A program made the position numbers and the translations under genes. DNA of 64,000 bases from Xiphias gladius (Eukaryota; Chordata; Actinopteri; Istiophoriformes; Xiphiidae), in NCBI RefSeq assembly GCF_016859285.1, contig NC_053415.1, positions 16,317,501 to 16,381,500 of the forward strand, given 5' to 3'. Of the stretch, positions 39,228 through 52,290 are shown piece after piece (within the stretch, counting starts at the first letter, position 1; each line of letters opens with the position of its first letter). The notes beneath the pieces are model-generated. The model made no database searches. It worked only from the letters and a program-made list of their open reading frames with translations, and was not told where the DNA came from.

Positions 39228-42200
39228 CTGGAAGAGAAGGGTGAGGTGGATGGCCGGTGAGCATGTCAGAGATGCAAAGCAAGCTACAGGAGTCAGAGCT
39301 ATAGTACGTACATCATAGACATACAAAAACAAAGTTAAGCTTTTAAAAAGACCTAACACACAGGGGTGACGAAAGACATTACTGAAAAGGCTTAAATGTT
39401 ACAATTACTGCAACATTACTGTTACAATCAATACTAATACTGGGGTTACTATCTTGCTATGCACAATACTACAGAAATGACACTTTTAAGGCGTGAGAAT
39501 GAGTAGAAAAGAGGAAAGAGCCAAAAGTTGTTCATGCAAGCTTTATGCAGCTGTAAAATGCTTAAGGTTAGTGCAAAGCATGAGATACTGACCCTGCTAC
39601 ATTTCCATCTCAGTTTTATATTTCTGAAACACTCTTTTTGTAGGATTATTAAGAAATAGACCACGTAGGGATATTTTTGTAAACAAAGATTGTTTATTTT
39701 ATATAGAAAGTAAAAGCTACAGTCTTCAAAACTTAGGAGAAAATTAAATATATGAAATATGGAGTATAAGTAACTATAAACAAATCAAAGAATCTGAAAA
39801 ATGTAAGCATGCAGGCTCAGTGTTAAGATAAAAACAAATGGCTCTTAATGGCACTTTGAGAAAGAATAAAGGAAAATGTATGAAACAAAACATCAACCTT
39901 ATAGCTGAGGCCATACAAGCATCAGCTCTCATAGAAAAAAATACATTTACTCTACTCTAGAATAGGAGAATTTCTTCTTTTATAAAATACATGAAATTAA
40001 AGTGAGGCTTAGGGCCTCATGCAGAAGTATACCCCTGGTACTGGCCTAACCCTTCGTAGTGTGTTGTACTAGGTATGTGCGGTTACTTTGAAATCTACAA
40101 TACACAAATGGTCACCATAATACTCATCCGCATAATACAGTTGATGAAAAGGTTTTTAGTTTGGTTTAGAATCTAACCTGTGACAAAGGAAATAATACTG
40201 AATATTGTCTGTGTAACACTTCATGGTTTCATGTGTTGGTGCCACAATTTGAAGGCTGAGCAAATAAACCAAAGAAATATAAGGACAAGGCCCTTGGCCA
40301 CTGCTACTTTGCCACTGTAGCTAGTCCTTCTACAAATGTATCACTAGAATTCATCCTCACCAAAACTACTAATCTGGCAATCAAAAACATTAAGCCTGAG
40401 GACACCTTCAATATTTGTCATCAGATGTCCACAAGGACTAATTTCAGAGATTTATACTGTACATACTATTTATACTGTATATCTATAAGGGCTCGGTGCA
40501 AGCTATGTATTGATCAGACCTCAGAATGGTCTGATTTCTAATTTAGATTTCAGTTTTAGAACTGTGTGTGACAACCTGCACATATCTTACATTTATGTTT
40601 CACTAGGGCCTCAGGAGTTTGTGCACAAATTGGCATTTCACCTCCGACAGCAGTCAACTGATGCTCATCCTCCTATGCAAGGTGAAGTACTGCATGCTAA
40701 AAAGTGTAGTTGGTTTTTTTTTTTTTTTTTTCCATTTGAAATACTCATGCAGTTGATGCCTTCGTACGTACGCACGTAAGAAATATAAATAACACTGGTG
40801 TGGATTTCAAGCTGTGCACATTTCTATATAATCTGCTGGTGACATAATTCTGTAAGTGAGTGCCAAGGAAAGCAGAACAAACCAGTCAACTAAAAGCCAC
40901 TCCGCTCTGAAGACAACTTTCGTCAGGTGTCCTCAGACAAGCAATATCCCTGGATACCAAATGCTAAAGGAAGCATATCAGCTATTTACACTTCATGTGA
41001 ATACTAATGGAGAGATGTTGATTTTTCTATTCTCAGTTTGTTTGTTTTTTTTAGTTCATTTGTTGTCAGTGGCAACTGTCTCTACTCAGTACAGCCTCAA
41101 ATGCTGTTCTGTGTTCTTAAAACAGTTTAAAACTTAGTGCAGCAGTCTTCTCGACTCTTAAACTTCAAAACAGCAAAGTTATAAGTGGTAGCCATCATGT
41201 AGATCAGCTGGTGGAAGAGAACAGAAAAGGTTGTAAGAGAACATGCCGGTGACCTCCTCGTCACTAGTACTGTGACAAGTTAGTGAAGTGACCAATCATT
41301 TTTCCAGTAGTAAAAGTAAAAAGAAGTAGAGGAAAAAATGTTAAAGACAATAAAGTATAATAAATACAATATCTTATTTCTGATTTTATGGTTCAAACTC
41401 ATGATTATGATTTTTAAAAATGGCACATTTATAATACCCAAAAAGCAAGCCCAAACTGCACCTTGTTTCATCCATCCTAAAATCAAATCAGGGCCATGTG
41501 CATCTAAGCAGATGGTAAACAGCAAATGGAATTGGAGCTGAGGAAAAGCCTGCGTAGTAGTCCTTAGTGTGGTTACATAAACCATATGGGAATGACAAGA
41601 AGACCACTTCACACATGATCTGTTGGTACAAACCGTGCAAGGGTGGGCTAAAGGCAGGAGGATGGAGAGACTGGAGGGTAACTTACCAGAGCGATCACAG
41701 TGGCTCCCGCCCCAGCGCACGCTACGATGTACAGGTGATAAGACAGGTAGAACTGAAAGAGGACCAGCAACAGTGATTATCCTTCAGTTAAAATGGGATT
41801 TCCTCATCACCAACCGCTGATTTGTGTATGAATAGTAGACAGCCTCTTACCTCACTGGTGTTGCAGATGTCCCCTAGCGTAGATCCACAGGCCTTGCCTG
41901 GTGTGGCATTCCATGGGATAATTCCTGCAGCCATGAGATTCAAAGTTTTCATACACACTCAAATCCATTCTACCATGTGAATTATAATCAAAACTGTCAA
42001 CTACTACAAATGGAACAAAAGTCTGCTGAGTTGATGTCAACTGAGTGCAGAGCACAAAAAGATCGTTTGCTATGACGTCTGAAAAACTGAGATTTAAAGG
42101 GGAACTCCCAACAATTATGAAGTGCCCCTGTACAATCCAGGGTTTATTAAGGTTGACCCATTGGGGACTAAAAATCAAGATACATCTGACAGGTCAAAAT

Positions 42201-45200
42201 CAAATCTTTGGGTCTGTGGTTGAACCGGTCACAATCAGAACATATGCAACATGTGACAAGGGCTCGCAAGTAGACATTGCTTGGTTTTAAGAGGTTACAA
42301 GCCAGGCTTTAGAATCCGTGTGCGCTAAAAAAGTCTGTTCTCACAGGTATAGATGCCAAATGAGACATTTTTGGACAAAGTGCTGTCCCCTTACCATACT
42401 GACGAACATCCACGCAGATGGAGTCAATGTTGGTGAGGTTGGCCATGGGAGACTTCATGGCAGAACAGGTAGACCACATGTTGTAGAAGAGGAAGACTGG
42501 CACAGCAGAGAAGCCAAACACACCCAGCCAGGCCACACCCAGAATGTACGTGAGGAATACAAACTGAGGACGCAGTGACGGCACATTGTTAGCATCACCC
42601 CATAACCATGAAACTAATTCGGTAGCAAAAATGGTAACAATTCCAGTCCTCCTCTTCCTCCTCATTTTTTCTCTCATACTTTGTTCCTATAACAAACGTT
42701 AACATCTTCATCTTTGTATGTCATTTATATTTTACTCACGTGACATGAAAGCGATGTGTTTAAGCAGTCTGTGTTTAAAAAGTAAGGTTTACACAGCGGG
42801 GTGGTTGTATCAACATACCATTCCACTGATGCAGCGTCCACAGATGGTGGTTTTGAACTCACTGTGCAGTTCCTTGACTGCACTGGTTGTGTAGAAGCCC
42901 TCAGCCAGCAGAATGATCCCATACAGGAAGAAAAACGACGCAATGCCATAGATGACGTACTGCATCAGCTGTATTCTGTTTAAGAACAATGTCACACATA
43001 AATGGTATGGGTAAAGCTGCAGTGGGTTGAAAACAGTGAGCGCACATCAACGACTATCATGTTTTTAGCCTCCAATGTAACACCCGGAGAGACCCACTAA
43101 AAATGTCAAGTAAAGTAGTAATATCTTTGCAATCATTTGTCATTTTTGGGACACAATCTTTAAAACATCAGTAATCTGGGCTGGCTGATTAATCATAAAC
43201 AGATGGTTATGATTGAGATGGCAGCCTAGCTTCCCTAAGCCCAAATGTGGAGATAACAGGTGAGGCATGTCTGTGGTAATCATCCACCAAGAGACAGACT
43301 GCCTCTGTAAGACATCTTAAATTAAACGGTGCACTCTAAATCTACACCAACACAAAACCTCCATATTAGGACTATTCTCCAGGATAAGGTGAGCACGGCG
43401 ATCTGTCCAGGTTGTACTAAAAGTAGCCTACATAAAGTCTCCCTTGTTAAAAGTTTTATCTGTCTTAAGTTTTTCACCCCTGTTTATTGTGATGGTTATG
43501 AAAGAACACATTTTCCAGTCGGCATAATGTGTAACGGATCTTGCTATGACATTAAAGATACAATAATTTGAGCAATCACAGTTTACCAGGATTTCATAAT
43601 CGTTAGTTTTATTTTTTTCTCAGACACTCCCGAGCATCACAAGCAGCCATATCGGTATGCACATAGAGTATGAGGTCACTTACACATCAGTCAGCATGGC
43701 GTGATCGCTGTTGACCTGGGAGAAGTGGGTTTCCAGGATGGTCACAGTGCCAGTGAGAGCAACATGGCCACATCCACAGAACAAGGCAACGCCAGAGAAG
43801 CAGAGGATCGTCGCCACCAGCGACGCATATGGAACCCCGCCTAAACATTTAATGCAGCACTCAAAGCAACCTGTGCAAAAAAAAAAACGGAAAAATGGTG
43901 TCAGTGAGGAGAGTCATTTGATGTCATGAAAAGTAAAATCTTTTGACTTTAAAAGGCCATATAGTAAATTCTATTTCAACATCAGCCTCAGATTCTGTAT
44001 AAGTGACTGTGTTTCACTCGTAGGACAGGAAGTGATCTCAGGGAAATGAAATATGGGATTAATAATTCATATTAATCAACCATTCATCCTCCGAGCCTAT
44101 CCCAGCACCCATTGGGCGACACTGGGTGAGAGGCAGAGTACACGCTGGACGGATCAACAGTCTATCACAGGGCCATAAGAATCACATTGTAACCCACTGC
44201 ATCCATCACCAGTACCCAATAAAGAACACAACAAAAACAGTGCAGACAGAGCAGACATATCAGTTCAAAATAGGTCTCATAACATTTGTCTGCTGCCTGT
44301 GGTACCAGCAGAAACAGTACAGCTTGCTGTGTGCCACTGAGGTTTTACAGTCTACACTGCCTGTAATGTTTCATTTGACAATTCATCACTTCACTTAAAG
44401 GGCACTAATGGCCATCCAGCAGGTCAGATTAATGGGTGTCTGACAAGCTGTAATGGAAATCAATGGCAACTCACAATGACGGAATGAAGTGACCCAGATG
44501 GGTTTGTCTCTTCCAATGTGTTCTTATGCCTTTTGAAATGGAGCCAGTCACCACAGTTCACCGTCTGTGTACGCACGGAAACAAACCCCAGTGTGCCTCC
44601 AATCAGATCCACATGTGTTTGACAGGATGTTGTAGATTCATATGACATCCAGGTCCATTGCTGTTTACGTTTTACAGCTCTCGCATATGCCTGATATCAG
44701 ACTGCAGCTAAAAGCATTAAAAGCCGCTATAACTGATACTTTTACACTAAAAATTGATCAAATGACTGTGTAAAGTGGCAGAGGTCGCTCGTAGTGATGA
44801 ACCAGCAGAGAGCTATCATCAATTTTACAGTTCTCCTCAGCTCTACGGAGATTTTTACTCTCTTTAAGCTCATTGTTTTGGTTTTCTGGCCCACAAAGTC
44901 ACTGTTTTGGTCCACCACTCTCACCAGCATTGCTTTCAAAAGCAGCAGACAGCTGTTTTAAGGGGAAAAAAGCTCAGATAAACCCTTGGTAAACTACCTG
45001 CCCGATATCAGGCAGCAGCAAGCAACTGACAAAGTTTGCGACTAATATACGTCAGGCACACACAAACACGTGTCCAAATGAACGCCAATGTTGCTCTGCA
45101 GCTGCTGGATATACAAACAAGATATTGTTTGTTAACATGTTCAACATTTCAGCAAGCTGAACTGCCCCAGAGTGGACAAAACATCAATTACTGCAAGTCC

Positions 45201-48200
45201 TGTAGAAAATGAAGGTTATTTATGATTTTCTGGCTTTGAAAGAACTGCACCAACCTTCACAGAACAAATCATGCAACAATAATGATCAGGGCAAGATGGC
45301 TTTGGATTTTGACAACACTTTGACTTGCAAGGAGTTGTGCAAAAGGCATCATCATTACCGAAGCAGCAAACTGTTCCATATCCACAGCATGAGAGACCAT
45401 TTTATGCAGTCTGTGCATAATTTACGTATAGACTGTTACAAGTAATGTCCAATGGAGAAAATAAATTAGGTGGTAACAAGTTCTATACTGTATGAGTTTC
45501 TTCTTGAATCAGTGACATCCAGATTTCCTGTTTCAGCTATTTCTTATATGTAGTAGGAAAATGAATAACATATATTGGGACGCAACATTGTGTTTGTGTT
45601 GAAGAAAACAGACCAAAAATTCTTTTCTACTTGCTTGCCTCTTCTACGAGAAGAGAATACTGAAAGTTCATCGGTGTTTGTGCCCTTCGCAGTGACAAAG
45701 GAGGTTAAAACAGATATATGGCTGCTGGGCCAGTACTTTTGCAGTCAGACGCTTCATCCTGACTGTTTGTGTAGTACGGGGAGATAAAAACATTTTTGTC
45801 CCGTGGTGGGTGAACAAGAGTTGCCATGGCAGCGTGTTAACCACAACTCAATGAGTGTGCCCACAGCAGAGTCGCTAACTTCTACCGCAGCCCACATTTC
45901 TCTGATGAGCATGTCGGGGAGGGTGAGTGGGCTGATGGGAGGCACAGCACAGTGCTCCACAGGATATTGACCCCAGCTGCAAAGTATATTCAGTCCATTT
46001 AAAGGAAGAGCAGCTCTTGTAGTGGATGTAACTGTCAGGTAGCTCTGATCCAGAAGCAGACTATATCTTGGCTATAAGTCGACAAGCTCTTTGAGTTAGA
46101 AGCTGTGTAGAGCTGTTTCCCCATCCAAACAATTACATTTCCTGGCAGTGAAATTCACCTTCTCGAAGAGAGGAAAAGTTTCCATAGGAAAAGTGTGGAA
46201 AGGGTTTATCGCTATTAAAAAGTATCTTGTATTAAATGTCCACAAAGTGACAGCAGTCATACTGGTTTATTATGAATTAATTTGATTGCAATCAGTTGTG
46301 ACATGTCGTGGATGAAAGTCAGAATGACTGCCTAAGTGTAGGTTTGGTCTAAAACCCTGCTTTAAAATGCAACACTATTCCCTTGAGCTTAACTGTCTGA
46401 TGGCACCGTCCTGGATGCCATGATAATCACCATGAAAGAGAGTCTGCCTTGTTTGCCTGAATATTTATTGGATCTGAAAATGAAAAAAAAAAAAAAAAAA
46501 AGTCTGAGCACAGATAGGGATCCCTTAAGCAATAAGAAACAAAAGTGTCTCCAGGCAGCCTATTCCTAATGTATGAAATGTTTCACATGCTTTAAAACAT
46601 CACATTGACTATGTAACCACCCTCCCCTGTCGCCTGTCACGGACAAGGTCAGGCTGACAGGCCTGCATCTGCCACGCTCACCTAACTTGGTGCAGTTATA
46701 GAGGCAAAAATGTACATTTTGTTTGAAGTCCACCGATCCTTTTGATAAGCCTTCTGTTTGACTGGTGTCCATTCCACGGGATTGGTTCGCTTATGAAGCC
46801 ATCTATCCAACCAGACCGAGCGTGTTGGTTCACCGTCTCTCTCTCAGTGGAGACGCCTTGTGTCACTTACTGGGTGTTATGCTAAATAACACAATAAATC
46901 CAAGGTGGTATTTTCACAGCTGGACTGGACATGTTGGCAAGTTAGTATAACTCTGTTCTGGCTGACTGAAACAACACTGGCACAAGGACGGACCCATTGC
47001 TGTGGTTCAGCTATTAGCAACCTCAGGAATACACTTCTGTTCACAAAAGGGCCTCTGTGTAAGCTTTAGTCTCAGTATTAGACATCAGGGGAGACAGAAA
47101 CGACATCAAAGCTCAGCACCACTTTAAAGCAGTCCTGCACAAAGTACCATTGGGACTAGGTCTGCACCAAAGTAACAATAAGACTTGTTCAGTAGATGGA
47201 TTCAAAGCAGAGGTGGAATTTTGAAGTAATCATAGGATCTGGGAAATATTACATGTGTCCTTATCATTCAATCTACTGACTTTAAAGAATGCAGTAAATT
47301 TCAGACTCAGTTCTTGACACCAGCTTTGTTTTTGTCTTGTTTTTTTTTGAGGATGGTGGGGCTGCACTTTCTGGAAATTTTGGGAAATTCACATTCTTTC
47401 ACTTTCTTGTCTATAGTTAGATGATTCAATTGATACCACTCTGATGGTTGTTCGTTAAATACCCGGCTACAGGCAGCAGTATTTAGAGAGGAAACAGATT
47501 GAAACATCTGGCCTGACTCTGTCTAAACGTAACAAAATCTAGCTTCCGCCACATCTGAAGCTCACAAATTAATATGCTATATGTTATTTGTTTAATCTGT
47601 GTGGAACCTGAAGTGTAAAAAGGACAATTTGTAGTTTTACATGGACTTCTTCTTGGCCAGGCCCAGGATGGAGGATTTTGTCATTTGTTCTTGAGAGTAA
47701 TAAGTTAGACAGCCAGTATTAGTAAACCTACCACACAGCCAGATACACACCGTTTTCTCTAAGTGTACTGTGTTGGATTCAACAGAGTACGGGATAATGT
47801 AGTGCAAACTTTAGCTCAAATCATCCTCCTCCACAGGCGATAACAGTAGGAGCTGGTGACTCTCTGTGCTAAATGGATCTGGCTGGCTTTTCCTGAGTGA
47901 AGCACTATAAATGAAAATCACGTTGGGCCTTCTCCCTCTTATGACTTTCACATGCTCCCTGACTAATACTCCTAGTTAGACCTCCAGCCACTTCAAGACT
48001 CTCAACTCTCCATCTCATTGCTACAGTACATGAATGAGAGGAGGAAAGAGAGAGAATGAAAAACAGATTGAGAGAGAGAAACACAGACAAGTTAGTGACT
48101 GTTTGTAGTGACAATGTCAGGCCTTACAGCAGAGGCTACACTTGCCACATCGGGATCACGAGGAGTGAGGGGGAAAAAGATGCTTCTGTGAGAAAGAGTG

Positions 48201-51200
48201 TGTGTGTGTCTGCATGTGTGACACTGTGTGAGAGAGACAGAAAACAAAACAGAGACAGAGAGAGAGTCCAAGAAGCCCTGATACAAAGAGCCAGTGTTTG
48301 CAGCCCTAGACTGTCCATCACACTGGACTCTCAGGGGCCATTCAGAATGGCAGTGAACCACGGCCCCACTCTTCCGGCCCACAGGCTGGAGGCCCAGGAC
48401 AAGACCACCGCTGAGCTCCATCCTGTGTGCCCCTCCAGCACTGCACACAGCTGAGCCACAGTGGGCCTTAGCAGCCGCATCGCGCTCCAGGAGGATACTG
48501 TCTGTCAAAGTATTTCAAATCATTCAGTGCGTGAATGAGATGGCTCATCAAGACCAACATGAGCTGCAGGTACACTGGCATACAAACCTGCGGACAGACA
48601 GACAGAGCCACAGCTACACAAAGTGACCAAGAAAACAAGGGTGCATCTTAGCTTTGTGTCTCATCACCACAATGCTGGCTTACTAAGCAGGCAAAAGTAG
48701 ACAACCACCCTGGGACCCTAGATCTCTTAGAAATCCAAAAACCTCCAGGTTTACTGTTTGTCACTGGGTTTTATCATTTGTTTTAATTACTTTTGGACAT
48801 TTTATAACTTTTTTTGATATCCTAAAGTACAGAGAGTGAAAGGAAGAGCAAGGACAGAGAAAGGGTTAATGACAGGTAACAAATGTCCCCCATCTGGTTG
48901 TGAACAGGGGAAGTTGTGGCTCATGACGAGCACATCAACCCCTAGGCCATCAGGGCACCCTGGTTTCGTCAGTAATTTGATTACTTGCAAATTATGTTAA
49001 TATCAAGTGGCTCCTGCTTTATTACATAATCTTGTGGTCCTGTGTCAAAGTCTAGCTTGAACACCTTTGTTATTTTAGTGTATATTGTGGTCACGTAGTA
49101 ATTTTTCCTAAATAAATATGTGTTTCATCAAGTTATCACAAACTAACTAATATAGAGAAAACCTGGGGCCAGGCTGTATTCCAAAATAGGAGGACTACCT
49201 ATATCAGTACCAGTTGTTTGTTGGTTGTTCTGCAAAATGTAATGAAGCTGCCATCTACAGTTTGCTCTGTGCAATGTGCAGTAGGAAACATGAGCTCAAC
49301 AGCAAATGTTTTCGCCAGTGCCTCCAAACAGGTTATTCCAGCCATGCATCACCACTGTTTGCTTGAGTTCAGATACATCAGTAACTAACCCCTGCAGCTG
49401 GCCCTGCTTCATCACCACCCTCCATCCTTCAGCAACAGCCAACACATGAACAGGGAAAGTTGTCACCACAAAGCTGAAATCTTCCAGCAGCTGGGGCTAT
49501 CAGAGGAAAGTGGAAAAATGTCTAAATTCTGTTTTTACTGCATAGGAAAAAAAAAAAAAACATTTTGGAAAAACATTATTTAATTTGATGTCCACAACAG
49601 AAACAAGCACAGACAGACCCACCCAAACAAAGAACCACATGCAAGAATGCATAGTAAAAGTATGCATTTCATATACAAACAAATCCCACAAGTAAACACA
49701 CTTGGACACACACAATTTGAGATGAGGACATTGCAACTCTTCCATCTCATCCATGAGTCCTGAACAACAAACTGCCTTCCAGCTGTAATAAAATCGCCAT
49801 CCCCTTTTAATCTATCATCTAGCTCATTGCTAGCAGATGTGTCTGTTTACAGCTAATGCTAAGTATTGTTGTTTGTTGCTCCAATGGGGCGAGCCGCCAA
49901 AAAACCCTTTATGAGAAACAGTCTCATTTTCCACACTCTCCACTTTGAGAGGAGCAATACTTTAAAATGCCGTAATGGCTATAGTGGCCGTTCTCGAGGG
50001 ACGAGAGAGATCTGAGCCTGCAAATTCATCAAAAGTTGTCTCACTGTTTACTCATATAACAACAGAAACTTATAGTCTGTCAGCTAATAGCTGCTGACTG
50101 CAGCTCACCCCTGGTTGTGTGAAAGAAGCGAAGAGAGATGTGTGTGTGTGTATTCGGTGACAATTAGAGGCAATGATAGCCATAATGCCTAATAAATGTT
50201 TACGTGCATTTATAGACAGGTAGAGTGGTAAATCTCCGAGTTTGACTTGTGGGATTTTTTCAAGTGTATGACAGGAGAGTCTATTTATGGGCCAATATCA
50301 CGTACAATCTCTCGATGGGCCTTACAGGCCCAAAGGTTCCATACCTGGCCCAAGGTTTTTAAGACAAAGTATAGCTCCTCACAAAAAGACATAGATTTGG
50401 GACCATGGTGGCCTAAGGATTTAAGGTGCAAACAATGCAACTGTCACATCCCCGGCTTGGGGTCCTGCTAGAGTCCGGCTGGAGTCCGGCCGTGGACCTT
50501 TGTTCCATGTCATTCCCCATCTCAATCTCCCCTCATTTTCTGTCAGATTTCTACTGTCTGGTCTCTAATAAAGGCATATAATGTCCAAAAAAGAAGTAGG
50601 ACATACAGTAGGTAGAATAAATTGGAAATAAATCTTAGGAGAGGTCATTAAAACTAAACAGAGACCCCTGGCTGGCTGGAGGTGTACTCTAATTGGAGCT
50701 GTAGGTGGGAAATTGGCAGTTACAGAAAACAAACAGAATGATTGTAGACATTTAGTAGGCATACGACACTGGGATTATAACCTTACAATAAGATTATAAT
50801 AGGTCTCATACTAATGATGAAAATCCAATATAAGAGGTCCAGAAAAATAAGGTTCAGTAAACTGGGAACCGATACTTAGTTTACCTGACCCCTTGTCAGT
50901 GAGTACCTAGTAGTAAGATAGTACTAAATGGTGTGTATTGCTGTCCTCTTTTCTGACAGATTGAATCTTTTGTTACTGTTGGTCTAACATGAATGGAATA
51001 GAGGCACATAATAAAGAGTAAAAGAAAAATCAATGACTCCTGCTGATTCCTACAAGAAGGGGCTGAGCGAGTTAATGACACTCTCGCTTTAGTGTACACA
51101 GCCCTCACGGCTGTCTATTTGTGGGACTGGTAATGTCTGGTTCATTTATCTTTGTCCTTGCCAGCCCCTCATCCACCTCATTAATCATCAGTCCCCCCTG

Positions 51201-51701
51201 AAAGAACGACTCAAACGCACCCTGGGGTTTGATTGATCTGCTGTTGATTCTGCAACCGGCTCATTGTCCTTAAAAGTGACACTAGCATGATGATGACCAG
51301 CGGCAACACAGCATGCCTATTGCTGCAGGGGAGAGGTCTGCCGAAAAAAACATCCCACAGATTTCAACTAATTAGATCGTAAAACAAGCAAGCATAACAC
51401 ACTTGACGCATGACATCGACGGCAGTTTTGCAGAGACAGTGGTGCACAATTTGCAGATGAAATATCAACACTTTCGGTTATACAAACACTGAAACAAGGG
51501 GGAAGTGCTGACATTAAAAAAACGTCGCTGCTGGGAAAGATCTACCCAACTATTGTACAGAGTGAAACCAAGCAGTCTGGAGTGGGTTAAACCCCCAGTA
51601 AACACAGCAATGAAAAGAACTGAACTGGCTCTTTGTGAGCCCTCATTGGTACCTCTTTTGTCCTGCTTCTGGTCTTGGTTTTCTTCTGATGGAGTTTCCA
51701 T
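39078..51701 (-). CDS. gpm6b: Neuronal membrane glycoprotein M6-b (PLP/DM20/M6 family)
   Basis: Coding exons on the minus strand: 51701-51653, 43870-43684, 42975-42819, 42563-42395, 41924-41851, 41752-41687, then either 39227-39078 (283 aa) or 41207-41127 (260 aa). Phases agree throughout. The protein starts [16 protein letters not shown], then [11 protein letters not shown] with cysteines that are palmitoylation sites in this family. Four membrane spans follow. The large second extracellular loop carries four cysteines (STC, SIC, KAC, DIC) and sequons NLT, NAT and NTS. M6-b proteins are neural and glial plasma-membrane tetraspans involved in process outgrowth, myelin-related membrane organisation and serotonin transporter trafficking. 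The first intron is about 7.8 kb. A further 5' alternative exon known in human isoforms was not found. Confidence 0.93.
39228..41126. other. gpm6b intron between the two alternative last exons
   Basis: No further exon was recognised. This DNA is intronic for the long-tail form and contains the 3' UTR of the short-tail form on its right side. A run of about 18 T at 40714-40731 is the only simple repeat of note. Confidence 0.55.
41127..41207 (-). other. gpm6b: gpm6b alternative last exon B (PLP-like short tail)
   Basis: On the minus strand, TCTTCCACCAG precedes 41207. The 81 bp exon reads [20 protein letters not shown], then DCCTKF and stop TAA at 41127-41129. It also fits phase 0 after the exon 41752-41687. 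It resembles the end of PLP1 (ATYNFAVLK...GTKF) and a known mammalian M6-b isoform. It was too short to stand out as an open frame. Confidence 0.88.
44079..44175. repeat. Fragment of a widespread teleost interspersed repeat
   Basis: GAGCCTATCCCAGCACCCAT, TGGGTGAGAGGCAGAGTACA and ACAGTCTATCACAGGGCCAT occur in the order seen in a very common fish repeat ('agcctatcccagctgacattgggcgagaggcggggtac...'). The copy is truncated and diverged. It lies in the large first gpm6b intron. Confidence 0.75.
50403..50592 (+). mobile_element. tRNA-derived SINE, degraded
   Basis: The 5' part, GGTGGCCTAAGGATTTAAGG...GTGCAAACAATGCAACTG, looks like a decayed tRNA-like head with an A-box-like start, and the GTCCGGC repeats occupy the B-box area. 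The body reads GTGGACCTTTGTTCCATGTC then ATTCCCCATCTCAATCTCCC, and it ends CTCTAATAAAGGCATATAAT with an A-rich tail. This tail (CTAATAAAGGCA..AATG) is typical of an abundant fish SINE. Confidence 0.75.
51653..51701 (-). other. gpm6b: gpm6b N-terminal coding exon
   Basis: On the minus strand the ATG at 51701 encodes [16 protein letters not shown] and then the first base of a glycine codon at the donor GAG/GTACCA. Human M6-b begins MKPAMETAAEEN; the upstream MKPA is not available in frame here, so this ATG is taken as the start. The donor phase (1) matches the acceptor at 43870, giving KRGCFECC. Confidence 0.82.
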
Positions 51702-51810
51702 GGTTGTTTTTCTCCCATCCACCAAAAATGCCTTCTTACAGCAAAATCTCTCTACCTCTCTCCCCCTTTACTCTCTCCTCTCTCATTCCCTCTCCTTCCC
51801 GCACGTCTCT

Positions 51811-51850
51811 GCTCTCTCTCTCTCTCTCTCTCTCTCGCTCTCTCTCCTCC
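51811..51850. repeat. (CT)n/(GA)n tract upstream of the gpm6b start
   Basis: A run of TCTC dinucleotides with a few interruptions inside a wider pyrimidine-rich stretch (51735-51850). On the gpm6b strand this is a GA-rich region about 110-150 bp upstream of the start codon, either 5' UTR or core promoter. Confidence 0.9.
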
Positions 51851-52194
51851 ACATTTGTGCTTTTCGTTTCGTTATACCACAGTTCCTTTCCGAGATGCGG
51901 GGGTCTCATCAGAAGGGATTTTGTTGAGCTTATTTGCATGCCCCAGTCAAACATTACTTAAAATCCAGTTTCAAAGGCAAAATGAGGAATCTATGACTTT
52001 TGTAGTGACTGTTTTAGGATTCAGCTGCCTGGTAAGAATGGGCTTGTTATATCAGCGAGGGGATGCAGATGGGAGAGTAGTAACCCCTACTTTAGTTGTG
52101 GGTGAAAACCACTCTCTGCTGTAGAGGCTTAGACAGAAAGCACAAAGGCAAAAAATCACCTTTTTCTAATTCCCCTCTGACCATAGAGAGGGGG

Positions 52195-52195
<1 letters not shown>

Positions 52196-52289
<94 letters not shown>

Positions 52290-52290
52290 C
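52196..52290. repeat. (TG)n microsatellite
   Basis: About 95 bp of pure TG/GT repeat, upstream of gpm6b. It is the source of a spurious poly-His/Thr open frame on the minus strand. Confidence 0.97.

Larger units (their letters stand above)
43871..51652. other. gpm6b: Large first coding intron of gpm6b
   Basis: A 7.8 kb interval between the N-terminal exon and the exon encoding the first membrane span. Apart from the repeat at 44079-44175, the SINE at about 50403-50592 and simple A-runs (for example 46482-46501), I see nothing I can name. The open frames here lack family signatures. Conserved non-coding enhancers are plausible but not visible by eye. Confidence 0.5.

Noticed and set aside
48056-48508. 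Overlapping 132- and 138-codon open frames on opposite strands
   Set aside because: No recognisable domain, no supporting splice sites, purine-rich simple sequence; lies in the gpm6b intron.
43871-51652. Search for the extra human-type gpm6b N-terminal exon (region around HWMYPG)
   Set aside because: No matching minus-strand peptide with splice sites was seen; it may be absent, diverged or overlooked.
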